From: Betaproteobacteria bacterium
GTDB lineage: Bacteria; Pseudomonadota; Gammaproteobacteria; Burkholderiales; Burkholderiaceae_C
Assembly: GCA_947448675.1 (NCBI GenBank)
Contig: CANFOR010000167.1
Coordinates: 1 to 6,174 of the forward strand
DNA length: 6,174 nucleotides
Direction of reading: 5' to 3'
The notes under the pieces were generated by a model. It was not told where the DNA came from and made no database searches. It saw only the letters and a program-made list of their open reading frames with translations. Shown piece after piece: positions 5,795 to 6,174 of the stretch; the stretch's first letter is position 1, and each line of letters opens with the position of its first letter. The position numbers and the translations under genes are program-made.

Positions 5795-6174
5795 ATGATC
5801 ACCCTCTATCCCTCCTTGCAGAACAAAACGGTTTTCATCTCCGGCGGTAGCTCGGGCATTGGCGCGGAGGTCGTCAAGGCCTTTGCGGCGCAGGGTTCGC
5901 AAGTGGCTTTTTGCGGCACCAAGCCCGATGGTGGTGACACCTTGATTGCAGAAATTTCTGCCGCTGGCCACAAAGTGCCTTACTACGAAGCCTGCGATGT
6001 GCGCGACATTGCGGCGCTGCAAGCTTTGCTGGAGCGCGTTGGCCAGCGCTTGGGCCCGATTCAAGTTTTGGTCAATAACGCGGGCCGTGACGACCGCCAC
6101 GCGCTCGACGAACTCACGCCCGAATACTGGGACAACTGCCTCAACCTGAACCTGCGCCACCAGGTGTTTGCTAC
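5795..6174 (+). CDS. SDR-family sugar 1-dehydrogenase, XylB-like (3' end outside window)
   Basis: The first 126 codons of a short-chain dehydrogenase are visible; the frame is still open at the window edge and about half the usual 250 residues are missing, including the YxxxK site. Visible motifs are the nucleotide-binding SGGSSGIG (16-23), D68 of CDV, NNAG (94-97) and the structural N119. The run NNAG-x-DDRH-x-L (94-104), then YWD (111-113) and NLRHQVF (119-125), and the LYPSL start closely resemble Caulobacter D-xylose dehydrogenase XylB (recalled). It therefore probably oxidises an aldose to its lactone, feeding the lactonase just upstream. The end of strand 2 reads FCGTK (39-43) with no acidic residue, unlike the FLD of XylB, hinting at NADP use. 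The ATG at 5795 follows the lactonase stop by 9 bases. Confidence 0.85.
   Translation, partial: MITLYPSLQNKTVFISGGSSGIGAEVVKAFAAQGSQVAFCGTKPDGGDTLIAEISAAGHKVPYYEACDVRDIAALQALLERVGQRLGPIQVLVNNAGRDDRHALDELTPEYWDNCLNLNLRHQVFA

Noticed and set aside
5435..6160. 241-codon open frame on the minus strand across the lactonase and SDR genes
   Set aside because: It spans two convincing + strand genes and reads as Val/Ala/Gly/His-rich sequence with no motif, as expected of the complement of GC-rich codons.
1..6174. CRISPR array, insertion sequence, tRNA, prophage or defence genes
   Set aside because: No regularly spaced repeats, terminal inverted repeats, transposase motifs or cloverleaf sequences were found; the window is almost fully occupied by metabolic genes.

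Overview
The window is compact, GC-rich bacterial DNA carrying six genes, all on the + strand and tightly packed. Together they look like a catabolic locus for the non-phosphorylative (oxidative) breakdown of an aldose. Codon use is dominated by G/C-ending codons. With the protein flavour and recurrent AT-rich palindromic islands, this suggests a betaproteobacterium, probably Comamonadaceae (Rhodoferax/Polaromonas/Acidovorax-like). That taxonomic guess rests on recollection of family style, not on a search.

Layout: 1-40 holds a rho-independent terminator of a gene lying upstream of the window. 41-146 is a leader with one weak candidate promoter. 147-1889 encodes an IlvD/Edd-family sugar-acid dehydratase of the L-arabonate dehydratase type. 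1911-2708 encodes an HpcH/HpaI-family class II aldolase. 2710-3852 encodes a Gfo/Idh/MocA-family oxidoreductase. A 92-base gap (3853-3944) contains a reasonable sigma70-type promoter. It is followed by 3945-4865 (aldose 1-epimerase), 4862-5785 (SMP-30/gluconolactonase-family lactonase, start overlapping the preceding stop) and 5795-6174 (an SDR dehydrogenase resembling Caulobacter D-xylose dehydrogenase XylB, cut by the window end).

Read as a pathway: the epimerase equilibrates the anomers; a 1-dehydrogenase (the SDR, perhaps also the Gfo/Idh/MocA enzyme) oxidises the sugar to a lactone; the SMP-30 enzyme opens the lactone to the aldonate; the IlvD/Edd enzyme dehydrates it to a 2-keto-3-deoxy acid; the HpcH/HpaI aldolase splits that into pyruvate plus an aldehyde (glycolaldehyde if the sugar is a pentose). 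L-arabinose, perhaps also D-galactose or D-fucose, is the best guess for substrate from the dehydratase type, while the SDR points towards D-xylose; the sequence alone does not settle it. No transporter, regulator, aldehyde dehydrogenase, RNA gene, CRISPR array or insertion sequence is visible. This is a recognisable type of pathway in a particular gene combination, not a wholly new system. The points most worth a second look are the choice of aldolase, the two dehydrogenases, the SDR cofactor loop, and the AT-rich islands inside coding sequence.
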